Source: Demequina iriomotensis
Lineage (GTDB): Bacteria > Actinomycetota > Actinomycetes > Actinomycetales > Demequinaceae
Reading direction: 5' to 3'
Assembly: GCF_000971395.1 (NCBI RefSeq)
Contig: NZ_BBME01000010.1
Span: 124,001 to 188,000 of the forward strand
DNA length: 64,000 bases
Shown here: positions 1 to 9,059 of the stretch, one piece after another
Layout of the letters: each line of letters opens with the position of its first letter
Position numbering within the stretch: position 1 is the stretch's first letter
Translations under genes and position numbers: made by a program
Notes under the pieces: model-generated
What the model was told of the DNA's origin: nothing
Database searches by the model: none
What the model saw: the letters and a program-made list of their open reading frames with translations, nothing else

Positions 1-15
1 ACGATGCGCGGGCGA

Positions 16-21
16 TACCCT
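16..21 (+). promoter_or_regulatory. -10 box of a leaderless promoter for the RsmC-like gene
   Basis: The hexamer TACCCT lies exactly 7 bases before the GTG at 29. The spacing puts the transcription start on or next to the start codon, so the mRNA would be leaderless. The same TANNNT-N6-7-RTG layout recurs upstream of dapF, pgsA, dapA, thyA, dapB, gluA, proS and others in this window. Confidence 0.6.
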
Positions 22-28
22 CGACCAC

Positions 29-616
29 GTGACCGAGGACCATTACTTCACCGCGCGCCCCGCCTCCGCCGACGAGCGGCGGATCATCCCCGTCACGCTC
101 GCGGGCCGTGACGTCGCCGTGGAGACGGCCCCCGGCATCTTCTCCCCCGGGCACGTGGACCTGGGCACCCAGGTGCTCCTGCGCGCCGTGCCCGATCCGC
201 GGGGGCACGTCCTCGACATCGGCTGCGGCTGGGGGCCGATTGCGCTCGAGGCCGCGCTGCGCGGCGCGGAGACGGTGACCGCGGTCGACGTCAACGAGCG
301 TGCGCTCGACCTGGTGCGCCGCAACGCCGCGCGGCTCGGCGTGACCGTGACGGCCGCGTCGCCGGGCGAGGTCCCGGCGGACGCGACGTTCGACACGATC
401 TGGTCGAACCCGCCGATCCGCATCGGCAAGGACGCGCTCCACGCGCTGCTCGCGACGTGGCTCCCCCGCCTCGCCCCGGGCGGCGAGGCCTTCCTGGTGG
501 TCCAGAAGAACCTCGGAGCCGACTCGCTCGCCCGGTGGATCGGGGCCCAGGGCTGGGGCGCCGTGGAAAAGATGGGGAGCTCCAAGGGCTTCCGCGTGCT
601 GCGCGTCTCCGCCTAG
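29..616 (+). CDS. RsmC-like class I SAM-dependent methyltransferase
   Basis: A 195-residue methyltransferase of the RsmC/MTS small-domain type, which in characterised relatives methylates a guanine of 16S rRNA (G1207) using S-adenosylmethionine. The SAM-binding motif I (VLDIGCGWGP, residues 61-70) is followed by an acidic residue at the end of the next strand (TAVDVNE) and by the N6/N2-methylase signature NPPI at 127-130. Like other actinobacterial homologues it has only the catalytic half and lacks the N-terminal domain of E. coli RsmC. The GTG start is chosen because a -10 box sits 7 bases upstream and no in-frame ATG precedes it. It is monocistronic and followed by a hairpin. The substrate is inferred from family membership; another RNA or small molecule is possible. 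Confidence 0.85.
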   Translation: MTEDHYFTARPASADERRIIPVTLAGRDVAVETAPGIFSPGHVDLGTQVLLRAVPDPRGHVLDIGCGWGPIALEAALRGAETVTAVDVNERALDLVRRNAARLGVTVTAASPGEVPADATFDTIWSNPPIRIGKDALHALLATWLPRLAPGGEAFLVVQKNLGADSLARWIGAQGWGAVEKMGSSKGFRVLRVSA

Positions 617-624
617 CGGACCCT

Positions 625-652
625 CTCGCCGCCAGGCGGCACCGGCGGCGAG
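625..652 (+). terminator. Terminator hairpin after the methyltransferase gene
   Basis: A perfect 9-bp stem, CTCGCCGCC pairing with GGCGGCGAG, closes a 10-base loop and begins 8 bases after the stop codon. It has no T-tract, as is usual for hairpin terminators in high-GC actinobacteria. Confidence 0.55.
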
Positions 653-727
653 CAAGGCGCCTCGGTGCGACCATGGTGAGCAAGGGAGGCGCCGCTGTCC
701 GCGTCTCCGTGGCACGCGGCGCCGGGG

Positions 728-1765
728 GTGCCCATGGGCTCGCTCATGCAGTTGATCCCACAGGTCTTCTTCGACTTCTACGCGCGGTACGTACCGGGCC
801 TCGTGCTGGTCGGTGCGTGGATCCTGCTTCCCGGCGACGCGGCGTGGTCGTCGTTGCTGACCAAGGTGCTCGGCGGCAAGCTCGACGCCGACAATGCCTT
901 CCCGGCAGCCGCGGCGGCCCTGATCTTCGTGCCCTTCGTGGCGGGCTACGTCATCGCACCGCTTGCCAAGGCAGTGCAGCGCGGCAACGAGCACGGGTGG
1001 TGGCATCCGCCACGACCGAGCCGCGACCGGCACGCGGCGCCGGGCGTGCGCGCAGCCCTGCGACCCCGCTACTCGTGGGTCCTCGAGGACCAAGGTGCCG
1101 GCAAGGGCTACGACTGGCTCAGGGCCAACGATCCGCCAAGCGGCGCGCTCGTCGCGAAGATTCGCGCGGAGTTCACGATGCACAACGCGCTCGCGGTCGC
1201 GTTCGCCGGCGCGGCAATCATGGCCTTCTGTGCGGGGCGACCGTGGTGGGCCGCCGGCGCGGCGGTAGCCGCGCCTCTCATGGCGTGCCGGGGCGCGTCG
1301 ACCGAGGGCACCTTTCACAAGTCCACGCGCAAGTTGTGCGCGGCCAGGAGATGGCGCGACCTGCCCACCCACCCCACGCCGAGCCTTGTCTGGGTGGTCC
1401 CACCCGACCCGCGGCAAGGCGCACCGGACTGGAGCACCGGCTACGCAACGCTCTGGAAGGACGGGAAAGGGTGGCTGAAAGTCGGCACCAGCACCGAGCC
1501 TCGTGGGAGCGAAGACACGGATCTGGTGTGGTTGCCCGATGGCGCACGGGAGGCGATCCGCGACTGGGTGGATCGGGTGAGGGAAGGAAGGCCGAGTCGC
1601 GAGCGGCGCAAGGCCCGGGTCACGGTGATGCGCACACTCAGGCGAGCGCCGGGTGTTGTCGAGTACCGGCTGGCTCGTTGGCCGCAGAGGCGCTGGCCCG
1701 TCGACCCTGAAACCGCACAAGGACGGCCCGAGGGCGATGGCGAACCGGCGACCGCAGGGCCCTAG
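728..1765 (+). CDS. Hypothetical membrane protein, unknown function
   Basis: I do not recognise this 345-residue protein. It has likely membrane segments near residues 14-34 and 58-80 and a hydrophobic pair around 150-185, followed by a charged cytoplasmic C-terminal half rich in Trp, Arg and Pro. The N-terminal pattern FYARYVPGLVLVG recalls poorly characterised membrane proteins found in accessory regions. The GTG start used here has no good ribosome-binding site; in-frame ATG codons at residues 3 and 7 are alternatives. The reading frame runs into the end of dapF on the other strand, overlapping it by 4 bases, and there is no terminator between them. Codon use is somewhat less GC-extreme than in neighbours. 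It separates an rRNA methyltransferase from the conserved dapF block, so it looks like an insertion into a core region. Confidence 0.55.
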   Translation: MPMGSLMQLIPQVFFDFYARYVPGLVLVGAWILLPGDAAWSSLLTKVLGGKLDADNAFPAAAAALIFVPFVAGYVIAPLAKAVQRGNEHGWWHPPRPSRDRHAAPGVRAALRPRYSWVLEDQGAGKGYDWLRANDPPSGALVAKIRAEFTMHNALAVAFAGAAIMAFCAGRPWWAAGAAVAAPLMACRGASTEGTFHKSTRKLCAARRWRDLPTHPTPSLVWVVPPDPRQGAPDWSTGYATLWKDGKGWLKVGTSTEPRGSEDTDLVWLPDGAREAIRDWVDRVREGRPSRERRKARVTVMRTLRRAPGVVEYRLARWPQRRWPVDPETAQGRPEGDGEPATAGP

Positions 1766-2613
1766 ACCCGCACGGACCCTGCGGCAACCAGCACGGCGGG
1801 GCCCTCGAGGACCGTGGTGTCCCCCGCGATCCGCACCGTCACGAGGCCGCCAGGCACCTCGATGTCCCACACGTCGGGCGCACCGGCACCCGCCCACTCC
1901 CGCATCGCCAGGGCCACCGCGCACGCCCCGGTGCCGCACGACCGGGTCTCACCGGACCCGCGCTCGTGCACCCGCATGCGGACCCGGCCACGGTCGCGCT
2001 CGTACCGGAGCGCGACCGCGAACTCGACGTTGGTGCCGTGCGGGGGCACGGGTCGCACCTCGGGCGCGACGGTGAGGTCGAGCGCCTCGAGCTCCGCCGC
2101 ATCGGCCAGCGCGACCACGTGATGCGGGTTGCCCATGTCGACGCTCAGCGCGGGACGCACCGGGTCGAGGCCGCGCGCGGCCACCTCCGAGTCGAAGCCG
2201 TCGGTCGCGTCGCCGACCTGGTAGATCCCCATGCCGACGGCGTAACGGCCGTCGCCGAGCGCCGTCACCGTCCGCGGGCCGCCGCGCGTGCCGAACTCGA
2301 GCCCGCCCGCAAGGTCCGCCCCGGCCTCGGCCTCCAGGAACGCGCCGAAGACCCGCGCGCCGTTGCCGCACATCTCAGACGTGGTGCCGTCGGCGTTCCA
2401 GTAGTCCATGAACCAGGTCGCCGGTTCGAAGGCCACGCCCGCCTCGAGGGCTCCCGCGCGTACCGCCCGGATGACGCCGTCGCCGCCGATCCCGGCCCTC
2501 CGATCGCACAGGAACCGGACGAGCGCAGGGGTGAGCTCCAGCTCGCCGTGCGGGTCGAAGAGCAGCACGAAGTCGTTCTCCGTGCCGTGTCCCTTGGTGA
2601 AGGCGAGCGTCAT
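1762..2613 (-). CDS. dapF: Diaminopimelate epimerase
   Basis: A PLP-independent racemase that converts LL- to meso-diaminopimelate, used for lysine synthesis and for peptidoglycan cross-links. The two catalytic cysteines are visible: Cys82 in the motif EMCGNGAR and Cys226 in the motif RSCGTGA. The length of 283 residues is normal. The ATG start is supported by a leaderless -10 box 7 bases upstream. miaA ends 15 bases upstream, so the gene may also be read through from the miaB-miaA operon. dapA and dapB, other enzymes of the same pathway, are elsewhere in this window but not in the same operon. Confidence 0.97.
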   Translation of the reverse strand: MTLAFTKGHGTENDFVLLFDPHGELELTPALVRFLCDRRAGIGGDGVIRAVRAGALEAGVAFEPATWFMDYWNADGTTSEMCGNGARVFGAFLEAEAGADLAGGLEFGTRGGPRTVTALGDGRYAVGMGIYQVGDATDGFDSEVAARGLDPVRPALSVDMGNPHHVVALADAAELEALDLTVAPEVRPVPPHGTNVEFAVALRYERDRGRVRMRVHERGSGETRSCGTGACAVALAMREWAGAGAPDVWDIEVPGGLVTVRIAGDTTVLEGPAVLVAAGSVRV

Positions 2614-2620
2614 GCGCCCC

Positions 2621-2626
2621 AGCCTA
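2621..2626 (-). promoter_or_regulatory. -10 box of a leaderless promoter for dapF
   Basis: On the minus strand TAGGCT is followed by 7 bases and then the dapF ATG. It overlaps the region just before the miaA stop codon, so dapF probably has its own promoter in addition to read-through. Confidence 0.55.
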
Positions 2627-2627
2627 G

Positions 2628-3584
2628 TCAGCGGGTCCGACGCTCCGCGTCCGCCTCGTCGACCAGGGACGATGCGTCGGCGGCGGCCCGTGCCACGTCA
2701 CCGTGGTCGCGCGGCGCGTCGATCCAGCGCACGCGCGGGTCGGGCCGGAACCATTGCGCCTGCTTCCTGGCGAGGCGCCGCGTGTGCTGGGCGATGAGGG
2801 CGCGCGTCTCGTCCTCGTCGAGGTCGCCGTCGAGGTGACGCAGGGTCTCGGCGTACCCCACCGCGCGGCGTGCGGTCACGCCCTCGCGCAGGCCTGCGGC
2901 CTCGAGCGCGCGCACCTCGTCGGCCAGGCCCTCGGCCCACATCGCGTCCACGCGAGCGTCGATGCGCGGGTCGAGCACGTCGTACGGCAGGTCGAGCGCG
3001 ATGGTGAGCGCAGGTGCGGCATACGCGTGGCGCGGCAGGGAGCTCTGCGTCGAGCCCGTGAGCGCGATGATCTCGAGCGCGCGCACGAGCCGCTTGACGT
3101 TCTGCGCCGGGATCTTGGCCGCGGCATCGGGGTCGACCGAGGACAGCTCGCGATGGAGCACCCCGGGCCCCTCCGACTCGGCACGCGCCTCGAGCGCCGC
3201 CCGCAGCGCGGGATCGGTTCCCGGGAACTCGAAGACGTCGAGCAGGGCCCGCAGGTAGAGCCCGGATCCGCCGACGACGATCGCGCGCCGACCGCGCGCG
3301 TGGATCGCGGCGATGTCCGCACGAGCCTCGGCCTGGAAGCGGGCGACCGACGCGTCCTCGTGGACGTCGAGCATGTCCATCTGGTGGTGCGGGATGCCAC
3401 GCCGGTCCTCGACGCGCAGCTTCGCCGTGCCGATGTCCATGCCGCGGTAGAACTGCATCGAGTCCGCGTTCACGATCTCGCCGTCGAGGCGCTCGGCGAG
3501 CGCAAGGCTCAGCGCCGACTTGCCCGTCGCGGTGGCGCCGACGACCGCGACGATCACCGACGCATCGTCCTCCGCGGCGCTCAC
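2628..3584 (-). CDS. miaA: tRNA dimethylallyltransferase
   Basis: Transfers a dimethylallyl group from DMAPP to N6 of adenosine 37 in tRNAs that read UNN codons. The P-loop [10 protein letters not shown] near the N-terminus and the DSMQFYRG and PHH motifs that follow are typical. A longer frame exists, but I place the start at the GTG at 3584 because the residues before it are arginine-rich noise, and because this GTG overlaps the miaB stop codon in a GTGA arrangement, giving 318 residues, the usual size. It is translated with miaB, whose product acts on the same nucleotide in the next step. The last residues contain the recurring GACGATGC motif on the opposite strand. Confidence 0.95.
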   Translation of the reverse strand: MSAAEDDASVIVAVVGATATGKSALSLALAERLDGEIVNADSMQFYRGMDIGTAKLRVEDRRGIPHHQMDMLDVHEDASVARFQAEARADIAAIHARGRRAIVVGGSGLYLRALLDVFEFPGTDPALRAALEARAESEGPGVLHRELSSVDPDAAAKIPAQNVKRLVRALEIIALTGSTQSSLPRHAYAAPALTIALDLPYDVLDPRIDARVDAMWAEGLADEVRALEAAGLREGVTARRAVGYAETLRHLDGDLDEDETRALIAQHTRRLARKQAQWFRPDPRVRWIDAPRDHGDVARAAADASSLVDEADAERRTR

Positions 3585-5089
3585 GCGCGACGCAGCGTCG
3601 GGATGCCGAGGCCGACCGGGCCCGCGGGCGCGGAGGCACCGGTCCCGCACGAGCCTCCGCCGTGATCGTGATCGTCGCTCCTGGCGGCGTCCCACGCGTC
3701 GCCCGCGCGGGTCCGGCGCACGGCGTACGGCCCGCCGTCGAGGGCCGAGTCGGCGATGAGGTGGTGCGGGGCGCCGTGCGTCACGCGCACGGTCACCATG
3801 TCACCGGGACGGGGCGCCTCGGCGCCCTCGGGTAGCGCGAAGTGCACGAGTCGGTTGCCGGGCTCGCGGCCGCTCATGCGCGCCGAGTCGCCGTCCTTGC
3901 GCCCACCGCCGTCGAGCACCATGAGCTCGAGCGTGCGCCCCACGAAGCGCTGGGAGTCCTCGAGCGTCACGCGCTCCTGGAGGGCGATGAGGCGCTCGAA
4001 CCGCTCCTGCACCACCGCCTTGGGCAGGGGCTCCAGCTCGTACGCCGGGGTGCCCGGGCGCGGCGAGTACTGGAACGTGAACGCCGAGGTGAACCTGGAG
4101 GCCTCGACCACGCGCATCGTCTCGAGAAAGTCCTCCTCGGTCTCGCCGGGGAACCCGACGATGATGTCCGTGGTGATGGCCGCGTCCGGCATGGCCGCGC
4201 GCACGCGCTCGATGATCCCGAGGTACCTGTCGGAACGGTACGAGCGCCGCATCGCGCGCAGCACGCGGTCCGAGCCGGACTGCAGCGGCATGTGCAGGCT
4301 CGGCATGACGTTGGGGGTCTCGGCCATGGCCTCGATGACGTCGTCGGTGAAGGCAGCCGGGTGAGGCGACGTGAAGCGGACCCGCTCGAGGCCCTCGATC
4401 TCACCGCACGCGCGCAAGAGCTTGGCGAAGGCACCGCGGTCGCCGAACTCGACGCCGTACGAGTTGACGTTCTGCCCGAGGAGCGTGACCTCTACCGCGC
4501 CCTGCGAGACGAGCGCCTCGATCTCGGCCAGGATCTCCCCCGGGCGCCGGTCCCGCTCCTTGCCGCGCAGCGACGGCACGATGCAGAAGGTGCAGGTGTT
4601 GTTGCAGCCGACCGAGATGGACACCCAGCCGGACGCGATCGCGTCGCGGCGCGACGGCAGCGTGGACGGGAAGACCTTGAGCGACTCCTCGATCTCGACC
4701 TGCGCGGCTGCGTTGTGGCGGGCGCGCTCGAGCAGCACCGGGAGGACGTCGATGTTGTGCGTGCCGAAGACGACGTCGACCCAGGGGGCGCGCGTGACGA
4801 TCTCGCCGCGGTCCTTCTGCGCAAGGCAGCCGCCGACGGCGATCTGCATGCCGGGCCGCTCGGCCTTGACGGACGCGAGCTGCCCCAGGTTGCCGTACAG
4901 GCGGGTGGCGGCGTTCTCGCGGACCGCGCAGGTGTTGATCACGACGACGTCGGCGACGTCGGCTCCCTCGGGCGCGGCCGTGTAGCCGGCGCCCTCGAGG
5001 AGGCCGGCCATGTGCTCCGAGTCGTGCACGTTCATCTGGCACCCGAGGGTCCTGACGAGGTACGTGGGTGCGAAGGTGGTGTCGGTCAT
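3581..5089 (-). CDS. miaB: tRNA-2-methylthio-N6-dimethylallyladenosine synthase
   Basis: A radical-SAM methylthiotransferase that adds a methylthio group to the i6A37 base made by MiaA. The N-terminal domain carries the three cysteines of the auxiliary 4Fe-4S cluster (C17, C54, C88), and the radical SAM core has CNNTCTFC with C162, C166 and C169. A C-terminal TRAM-like RNA-binding region ends near residue 450 and is followed by a short variable histidine/aspartate-rich tail. It lies directly downstream of rny with a 3-base gap and overlaps miaA by 4 bases, so rny, miaB and miaA form one transcription unit, probably beginning at or before recA/recX. Confidence 0.96.
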   Translation of the reverse strand: MTDTTFAPTYLVRTLGCQMNVHDSEHMAGLLEGAGYTAAPEGADVADVVVINTCAVRENAATRLYGNLGQLASVKAERPGMQIAVGGCLAQKDRGEIVTRAPWVDVVFGTHNIDVLPVLLERARHNAAAQVEIEESLKVFPSTLPSRRDAIASGWVSISVGCNNTCTFCIVPSLRGKERDRRPGEILAEIEALVSQGAVEVTLLGQNVNSYGVEFGDRGAFAKLLRACGEIEGLERVRFTSPHPAAFTDDVIEAMAETPNVMPSLHMPLQSGSDRVLRAMRRSYRSDRYLGIIERVRAAMPDAAITTDIIVGFPGETEEDFLETMRVVEASRFTSAFTFQYSPRPGTPAYELEPLPKAVVQERFERLIALQERVTLEDSQRFVGRTLELMVLDGGGRKDGDSARMSGREPGNRLVHFALPEGAEAPRPGDMVTVRVTHGAPHHLIADSALDGGPYAVRRTRAGDAWDAARSDDHDHGGGSCGTGASAPAGPVGLGIPTLRRA

Positions 5090-5092
5090 GCT

Positions 5093-6553
5093 CTATCCGG
5101 CGATGGCGTCCGCGCGTAGCTCGCGGATCACCGTCACCTTGATCTCTCCGGGGAAGGTGAAGTCCTTGCTGATGTGCTCAGCAATTGTACGCGCCAGCGC
5201 CTGGGTCCCCGCGTCGTCGATCTCGTCCGGCTCCACGACCACGCGAACCTCGCGCCCCGCGGCCATCGCGAGCACGCGGGTGACACCGTGGTGCGCGAGC
5301 ACCAGCCGCTCGAGGTTCTCCATGCGGGTCACGTAGGCGTCGAGGTCCTCCCGGCGCGCCCCGGGGCGCGACGCGGAGATGGCGTCCGCGACCTGCACGA
5401 TGACCGCCTCGAGGCTCGTGGCGGGCACCTCCTCGTGGTGGGCCGCGATCGCGTTCACGACCGCGGGGTCCTCGCCGTGGTCCGCGGCGAAGCGGGCGCC
5501 TAGCGCGGCGTGGGTGCCGGCCTGCTCGTGGCTGAACGCCTTGCCCAGGTCGTGCAGCAGCGCGCCGCGACGGGCCACCTCGACGTCGGCGCCGAGGGCC
5601 GCGGCGATGTCGGCGGCGATCTGCGAGGTCTCCACCAGGTGCGCGAGCACGTTCTGGCCGTACGAGGTCCGCAGGCGCAGCCGCCCGAGCACGTCGACGA
5701 TCTCGGTGGTGACGCCCGACACCCCCGCCGCCGACAGGGCGTCGAGGCCCGCGCCCCGGTGCCGCTGGAAGGATCCGGCGACCGCGCGCGCATACGCCGC
5801 CTCCACCCGCTGCGGCTGGATGCGGCCGTCCTCGACCAGCGCCGCGAGGGTCACCTCGGCGATCTCCCGGCGCGCGGGGTCGAAGCACGACAGCTGGACC
5901 GCGTTGACGCCCTCCTCGACGATCACCGTCACCCCGGTGAGGGCCTCGAACGCCCGGATGTTGCGTCCCTCGCGGCCGATGATGCGGCCCTTCATCTCCT
6001 CGCTGGGGAGATCGATCCAGGTGGTCGCGTGCTCGGCCGAGGACGCCGCGGCCTGCCGCTGCATCGCCTCGACGAGGATCTCCCGCGCACGATGCTCGGC
6101 CGTCGCCTGCGTGCGCTTCTCGAGCCGCCGGAGCTCGACCTCCGCGTCCGCGGCGGCACGCCCGGCCAGGTGCGACGCGAGCTCCGCGCGCGCCTCCTCG
6201 ACCGTGGTGCGCGCGACGGCGGCGAGGGCGGCGGCACGTTCGTCCTCGATGAGCGCGCGCTCGCGCGCCAGGCGCTTCTCGTCCCGCACCACTACGGCGG
6301 CGCGCTCCTCGAGCGAGCGTGCGTACTGCTGCGCGTTGCGCTGGTCGCTCGCGGCGTCCTTCTCACGCTGCAGCGAATGCTCCTCGCGGCGCTTCACCTC
6401 GGCGAGCCGCTGCTGCGCCTCCTCGCGCAGCATCGAGGCCTCGTTCCGCGCGGCCGCACGTTCCGCCGCCGCCTCACGGCGCGCGAAGAGGACGAGGAGC
6501 AGCGCGATCAGGCTGGAGCCGAGCAGCACCAGCACGATCAACGACTGCGGCAT
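5093..6553 (-). CDS. rny: Ribonuclease Y
   Basis: A membrane-anchored endoribonuclease that starts mRNA decay. Residues 1-25 form one membrane helix, then comes a long charged coiled coil (about 30-170), a KH domain with the motif GRIIGREGRNI, and an HD domain with the metal-binding pair in LLHDLGKA and a second His in AAHHEE. The length of 486 residues is slightly under the ~520 of Bacillus subtilis RNase Y. The gene sits between recX and miaB. RNase J and PNPase are also encoded in this window, so this bacterium seems to have a Gram-positive style RNA-decay set. The ATG start is preceded by GAGGAACACGGG, a usable ribosome-binding site. Confidence 0.92.
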   Translation of the reverse strand: MPQSLIVLVLLGSSLIALLLVLFARREAAAERAAARNEASMLREEAQQRLAEVKRREEHSLQREKDAASDQRNAQQYARSLEERAAVVVRDEKRLARERALIEDERAAALAAVARTTVEEARAELASHLAGRAAADAEVELRRLEKRTQATAEHRAREILVEAMQRQAAASSAEHATTWIDLPSEEMKGRIIGREGRNIRAFEALTGVTVIVEEGVNAVQLSCFDPARREIAEVTLAALVEDGRIQPQRVEAAYARAVAGSFQRHRGAGLDALSAAGVSGVTTEIVDVLGRLRLRTSYGQNVLAHLVETSQIAADIAAALGADVEVARRGALLHDLGKAFSHEQAGTHAALGARFAADHGEDPAVVNAIAAHHEEVPATSLEAVIVQVADAISASRPGARREDLDAYVTRMENLERLVLAHHGVTRVLAMAAGREVRVVVEPDEIDDAGTQALARTIAEHISKDFTFPGEIKVTVIRELRADAIAG

Positions 6554-6580
6554 CCCGTGTTCCTCCTCGATGCAGGCCCG

Positions 6581-7141
6581 TCAGCACCCGCCATCACCGT
6601 CATCGGCACGTCGCAAGTCTTTCACGAGTGCGAATGCCAACGAGCTCGGGTAGCCCTTGCGCCCCAGCATCGCCACCACGCGCCGCGTGCGGACATCCTC
6701 GGGGTGGGAGGCGAGCTGCTCCCAGCGACGTCGGGCGAGCTCGGCCGCCCGCGCGCGCTCGTCCTCGTCGTCGATCTGGTCGAGCGCGCCGGCGATGTCC
6801 TCATCCTCGAAGCCCTTGCGCGCGAGCTCCATGCGGATCGCCCTGCGGGACTGCCCGCGCTCGGCGTGCCGGGTCCGCACGATGGTCTGCGCGAGGCCCG
6901 CGTCGTCGATCAGGCCCACCTCGGCGTACCGCGCCACGATCTCATCGGCCAGCCCGGCGTCGACCCGGCGCTCGACGAGCTTCTCGCGCAGCTGCGCCGA
7001 TGACCGCTGCGCGCGGGTGAGGACCCCGAGCGCGATCTCGCGCGCCTTCTCGGGATCGGTGATCGGCTCCCGCGGCTCGCCCGGGGCGGCCGCCGCACGG
7101 CGCGTGCGGCGGCCCCGGGGCGCCTCGACGGATTCGCTCAT
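6581..7141 (-). CDS. recX: Regulatory protein RecX
   Basis: A small helical protein that binds RecA filaments and limits strand exchange. Three RecX-type three-helix repeats are visible after an arginine- and proline-rich N-terminus of about 30 residues; the pattern ALGVLTRAQRSSAQLREKL opens the first repeat. The length of 186 residues is usual for actinobacteria. It starts 3 bases after the recA stop codon and so is co-transcribed with recA under SOS control, the normal arrangement in this phylum. Confidence 0.93.
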   Translation of the reverse strand: MSESVEAPRGRRTRRAAAAPGEPREPITDPEKAREIALGVLTRAQRSSAQLREKLVERRVDAGLADEIVARYAEVGLIDDAGLAQTIVRTRHAERGQSRRAIRMELARKGFEDEDIAGALDQIDDEDERARAAELARRRWEQLASHPEDVRTRRVVAMLGRKGYPSSLAFALVKDLRRADDGDGGC

Positions 7142-7144
7142 CGG

Positions 7145-8218
7145 CTAGAAGTCGGCCTTGCCCTTCTTGCCGGCCGGCGCGGCGGGAGCGTCATCCGGGT
7201 CCTGGTTCTCCTCGCCGGGCTGGATGCCGACGCCGAGCTTGGCCTTGACCTTGCGCTCGATCTCGTCCGCCAGCTGCGGGTTGTCCTTGAGGAAGTTGCG
7301 GGCGTTCTCCTTGCCCTGGCCCAGCTGGTCCGACTCGTACGTGTACCAGGCGCCGGACTTCTTCACGAAGCCGTGCTCGACGCCGAGGTCGATGATGCCG
7401 CCCTCGCGCGAGATGCCCTGGCCGTAGAGGATGTCGAACTCGGCCTGCTTGAAGGGCGGGGCCATCTTGTTCTTCACCACCTTGACGCGGGTGCGGTTGC
7501 CGACGGGCTCGGTGCCCTCCTTGAGGGTCTCGATGCGGCGGACGTCGAGGCGGACCGACGCGTAGAACTTCAGCGCCTTTCCACCCGTGGTCGTCTCGGG
7601 GCTGCCGAAGAACACGCCGATCTTCTCGCGCAGCTGGTTGATGAAGATCGCGGTGGTGCCGGTGGTGTTGAGCGCACCGGTAATCTTGCGCAGCGCCTGC
7701 GACATGAGGCGCGCCTGGAGACCGACGTGGCTGTCGCCCATCTCCCCCTCGATCTCCGCCTTGGGCACCAGGGCCGCGACCGAGTCGATCACGAGGATGT
7801 CGATGCCGCCCGAGCGGACCAGGATGTCCGCGATCTCGAGCGCCTGCTCGCCCGTGTCGGGCTGCGAGACGATGAGGTTGTCGACGTCGACGCCCAGCTT
7901 GCGCGCGTACTCGGGGTCGAGCGCGTGCTCCGCATCGATGAACGCCGCCGTGCCCCCCTGCTTCTGCATGTTCGCGACCGCGTGCAGGGCGACGGTGGTC
8001 TTACCGGACGACTCGGGACCGTAGATCTCGACGATGCGGCCGCGCGGGAGGCCGCCGATGCCCAGCGCGATGTCGAGCGCGAGCGAGCTGGTGGGGATGG
8101 CCTCGACGGGGACGACCGTCTTCTCGCCCATCCGCATCGCGGAGCCCTTGCCGAACTGGCGGTCGATCTGTCCGAGCGCCGCCTCGAGCGCCTTCGCGCG
8201 GTCCTGTGCCTGTGCCAT
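7145..8218 (-). CDS. recA: Recombinase RecA
   Basis: ATP-dependent strand-exchange protein for homologous recombination and co-protease for LexA. The Walker A motif GPESSGKT, the Walker B region [10 protein letters not shown] and the DNA-binding loop regions are intact, with the acidic C-terminal tail followed by a lysine-containing end. The length of 357 residues is normal and there is no intein, unlike in some mycobacteria. The ATG is preceded by GAGGAAC. Upstream is a perfect LexA box and a -10 element, with a leader of about 120 bases. Confidence 0.98.
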   Translation of the reverse strand: MAQAQDRAKALEAALGQIDRQFGKGSAMRMGEKTVVPVEAIPTSSLALDIALGIGGLPRGRIVEIYGPESSGKTTVALHAVANMQKQGGTAAFIDAEHALDPEYARKLGVDVDNLIVSQPDTGEQALEIADILVRSGGIDILVIDSVAALVPKAEIEGEMGDSHVGLQARLMSQALRKITGALNTTGTTAIFINQLREKIGVFFGSPETTTGGKALKFYASVRLDVRRIETLKEGTEPVGNRTRVKVVKNKMAPPFKQAEFDILYGQGISREGGIIDLGVEHGFVKKSGAWYTYESDQLGQGKENARNFLKDNPQLADEIERKVKAKLGVGIQPGEENQDPDDAPAAPAGKKGKADF

Positions 8219-8347
8219 GTCGGTTCCTCACATCCATCCGGGGCAGGTCTGCCGTGTCGTGGACGACGCTACGTCGACCCACTGACACCGCCGTCCGATC
8301 GGTCCTCACGGTGGAGGGTGCGAGCGACGCGGCGTCCTGGGGACCAC

Positions 8348-8369
8348 GGTATATCGAACATCTGTTCGA
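8348..8369 (-). promoter_or_regulatory. recA promoter with LexA (SOS) box
   Basis: TCGAACATCTGTTCGA (8354-8369) is a perfect match to the actinobacterial/Gram-positive LexA operator TCGAAC-N4-GTTCGA. On the minus strand it is followed immediately by TATACC (8353-8348), a good -10 box. LexA bound here would cover the space for the -35 element. The predicted start is near 8341. Confidence 0.9.
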
Positions 8370-8377
8370 AGGGAAAC

Positions 8378-8398
8378 GACACGCCGCCCGGGCGTGTC
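8378..8398 (-). terminator. Terminator hairpin after the DUF3046 gene
   Basis: GACACGCC and GGCGTGTC form an 8-bp stem around GCCCG, located between the DUF3046 stop codon and the recA SOS box. The same arm sequence GACACGCC is the core of the two larger repeats at 25929 and 50912. Confidence 0.6.
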
Positions 8399-8415
8399 AG
8401 CGCGCCGCAGGGCGG

Positions 8416-8652
8416 TCAGCGGCGCGGCGGCGGGACCATGCGGCGGTCGTCGCCGCCGTCGCGGCGGTCGACCGGCACGTCCATCTGCGCGCACCACGCA
8501 TGCCAGACGTCGCGAGGAGCGCGACCCGCCTCGAGCGCCTCCGCGGGCGTGAGCGAGTCGAGGTCGGTCAGCGAGAGCTCGCGCGCGAGCGTACGGGAGT
8601 AGGACTCCCCGAACACCGCATCGGCGAGATCCCAGAACTCGCTGAGGCGCAC
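8416..8652 (-). CDS. DUF3046 family protein
   Basis: A 78-residue soluble protein of unknown function found next to recA in most Actinomycetota. The conserved N-terminal pattern LSEFWDLADAVFG and the later WHAWCAQMDVP are both present. A GTG start lies 4 bases after the clgR stop codon, so the two genes are coupled. Its constant place next to recA suggests a role linked to DNA repair or its regulation, but nothing in the sequence shows a mechanism. The last 15 residues are rich in Arg, Asp and Pro. Confidence 0.85.
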   Translation of the reverse strand: MRLSEFWDLADAVFGESYSRTLARELSLTDLDSLTPAEALEAGRAPRDVWHAWCAQMDVPVDRRDGGDDRRMVPPPRR

Positions 8653-8656
8653 GTGC

Positions 8657-8968
8657 CTAGCGCGACCGCATCGAGCTGAGCAGCTCGGGCACCGTGTCGG
8701 GGATCGACGGCATCACCGGCACGGTCTCGAGGGACTCGGCCGCGGCGAAGCGGTCGGAGACCTCGCGAAGGATGATCGACATGGGCATGTCCAGCGCGTC
8801 GCAGATCGAGGCGAGGAGCTCCGAGGAGGCCTCCTTCTGCCCCCGCTCGACCTCGGAGAGGTACCCGAGCGAGACGCGAGCGCCCGACGAGATGTCGCGC
8901 AGCGTCTTACCCTGGGTGAGGCGAGCGTCGCGAAGAACGTCGCCGATCTCGTTGCGAAGCACGGGCAT
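8657..8968 (-). CDS. clgR: ClgR-type XRE-family transcriptional regulator
   Basis: A 103-residue helix-turn-helix protein. The HTH spans about residues 9-63, and the stretch [20 protein letters not shown] is the signature of ClgR, which in Streptomyces, Corynebacterium and Mycobacterium activates clp protease and DNA-repair genes and its own promoter. I take the ATG at 8968 rather than an upstream one because it has a strong GAGGGGAGGG ribosome-binding site and matches the family's N-terminus MPVLRNEIG. The C-terminus ends in Arg rather than the Ala-Ala degradation signal of many ClgR proteins. Gene order cinA-clgR-DUF3046-recA is the conserved actinobacterial one. Confidence 0.88.
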   Translation of the reverse strand: MPVLRNEIGDVLRDARLTQGKTLRDISSGARVSLGYLSEVERGQKEASSELLASICDALDMPMSIILREVSDRFAAAESLETVPVMPSIPDTVPELLSSMRSR

Positions 8969-9020
8969 GCGCCCTCCCCTCATCGTCGTCATGCGGCCTT
9001 GGTCCATGGTGACACAACGC

Positions 9021-9026
9021 ACCATA
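9021..9026 (-). promoter_or_regulatory. -10 box upstream of clgR
   Basis: TATGGT on the minus strand, giving a start near 9014 and a leader of about 45 bases before the clgR ribosome-binding site. It lies between the cinA stop codon and clgR. No clear ClgR operator was recognised. Confidence 0.4.
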
Positions 9027-9059
9027 CCCCACGGGTGTTCCGCCCCCGTCGCGCGGGTG

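Noticed and set aside
457..1710. 417-residue plus-strand reading frame
   Set aside because: It overlaps the methyltransferase and the membrane protein in another frame and is Arg/Gly/Ala-rich without any domain; typical of high-GC shadow frames.
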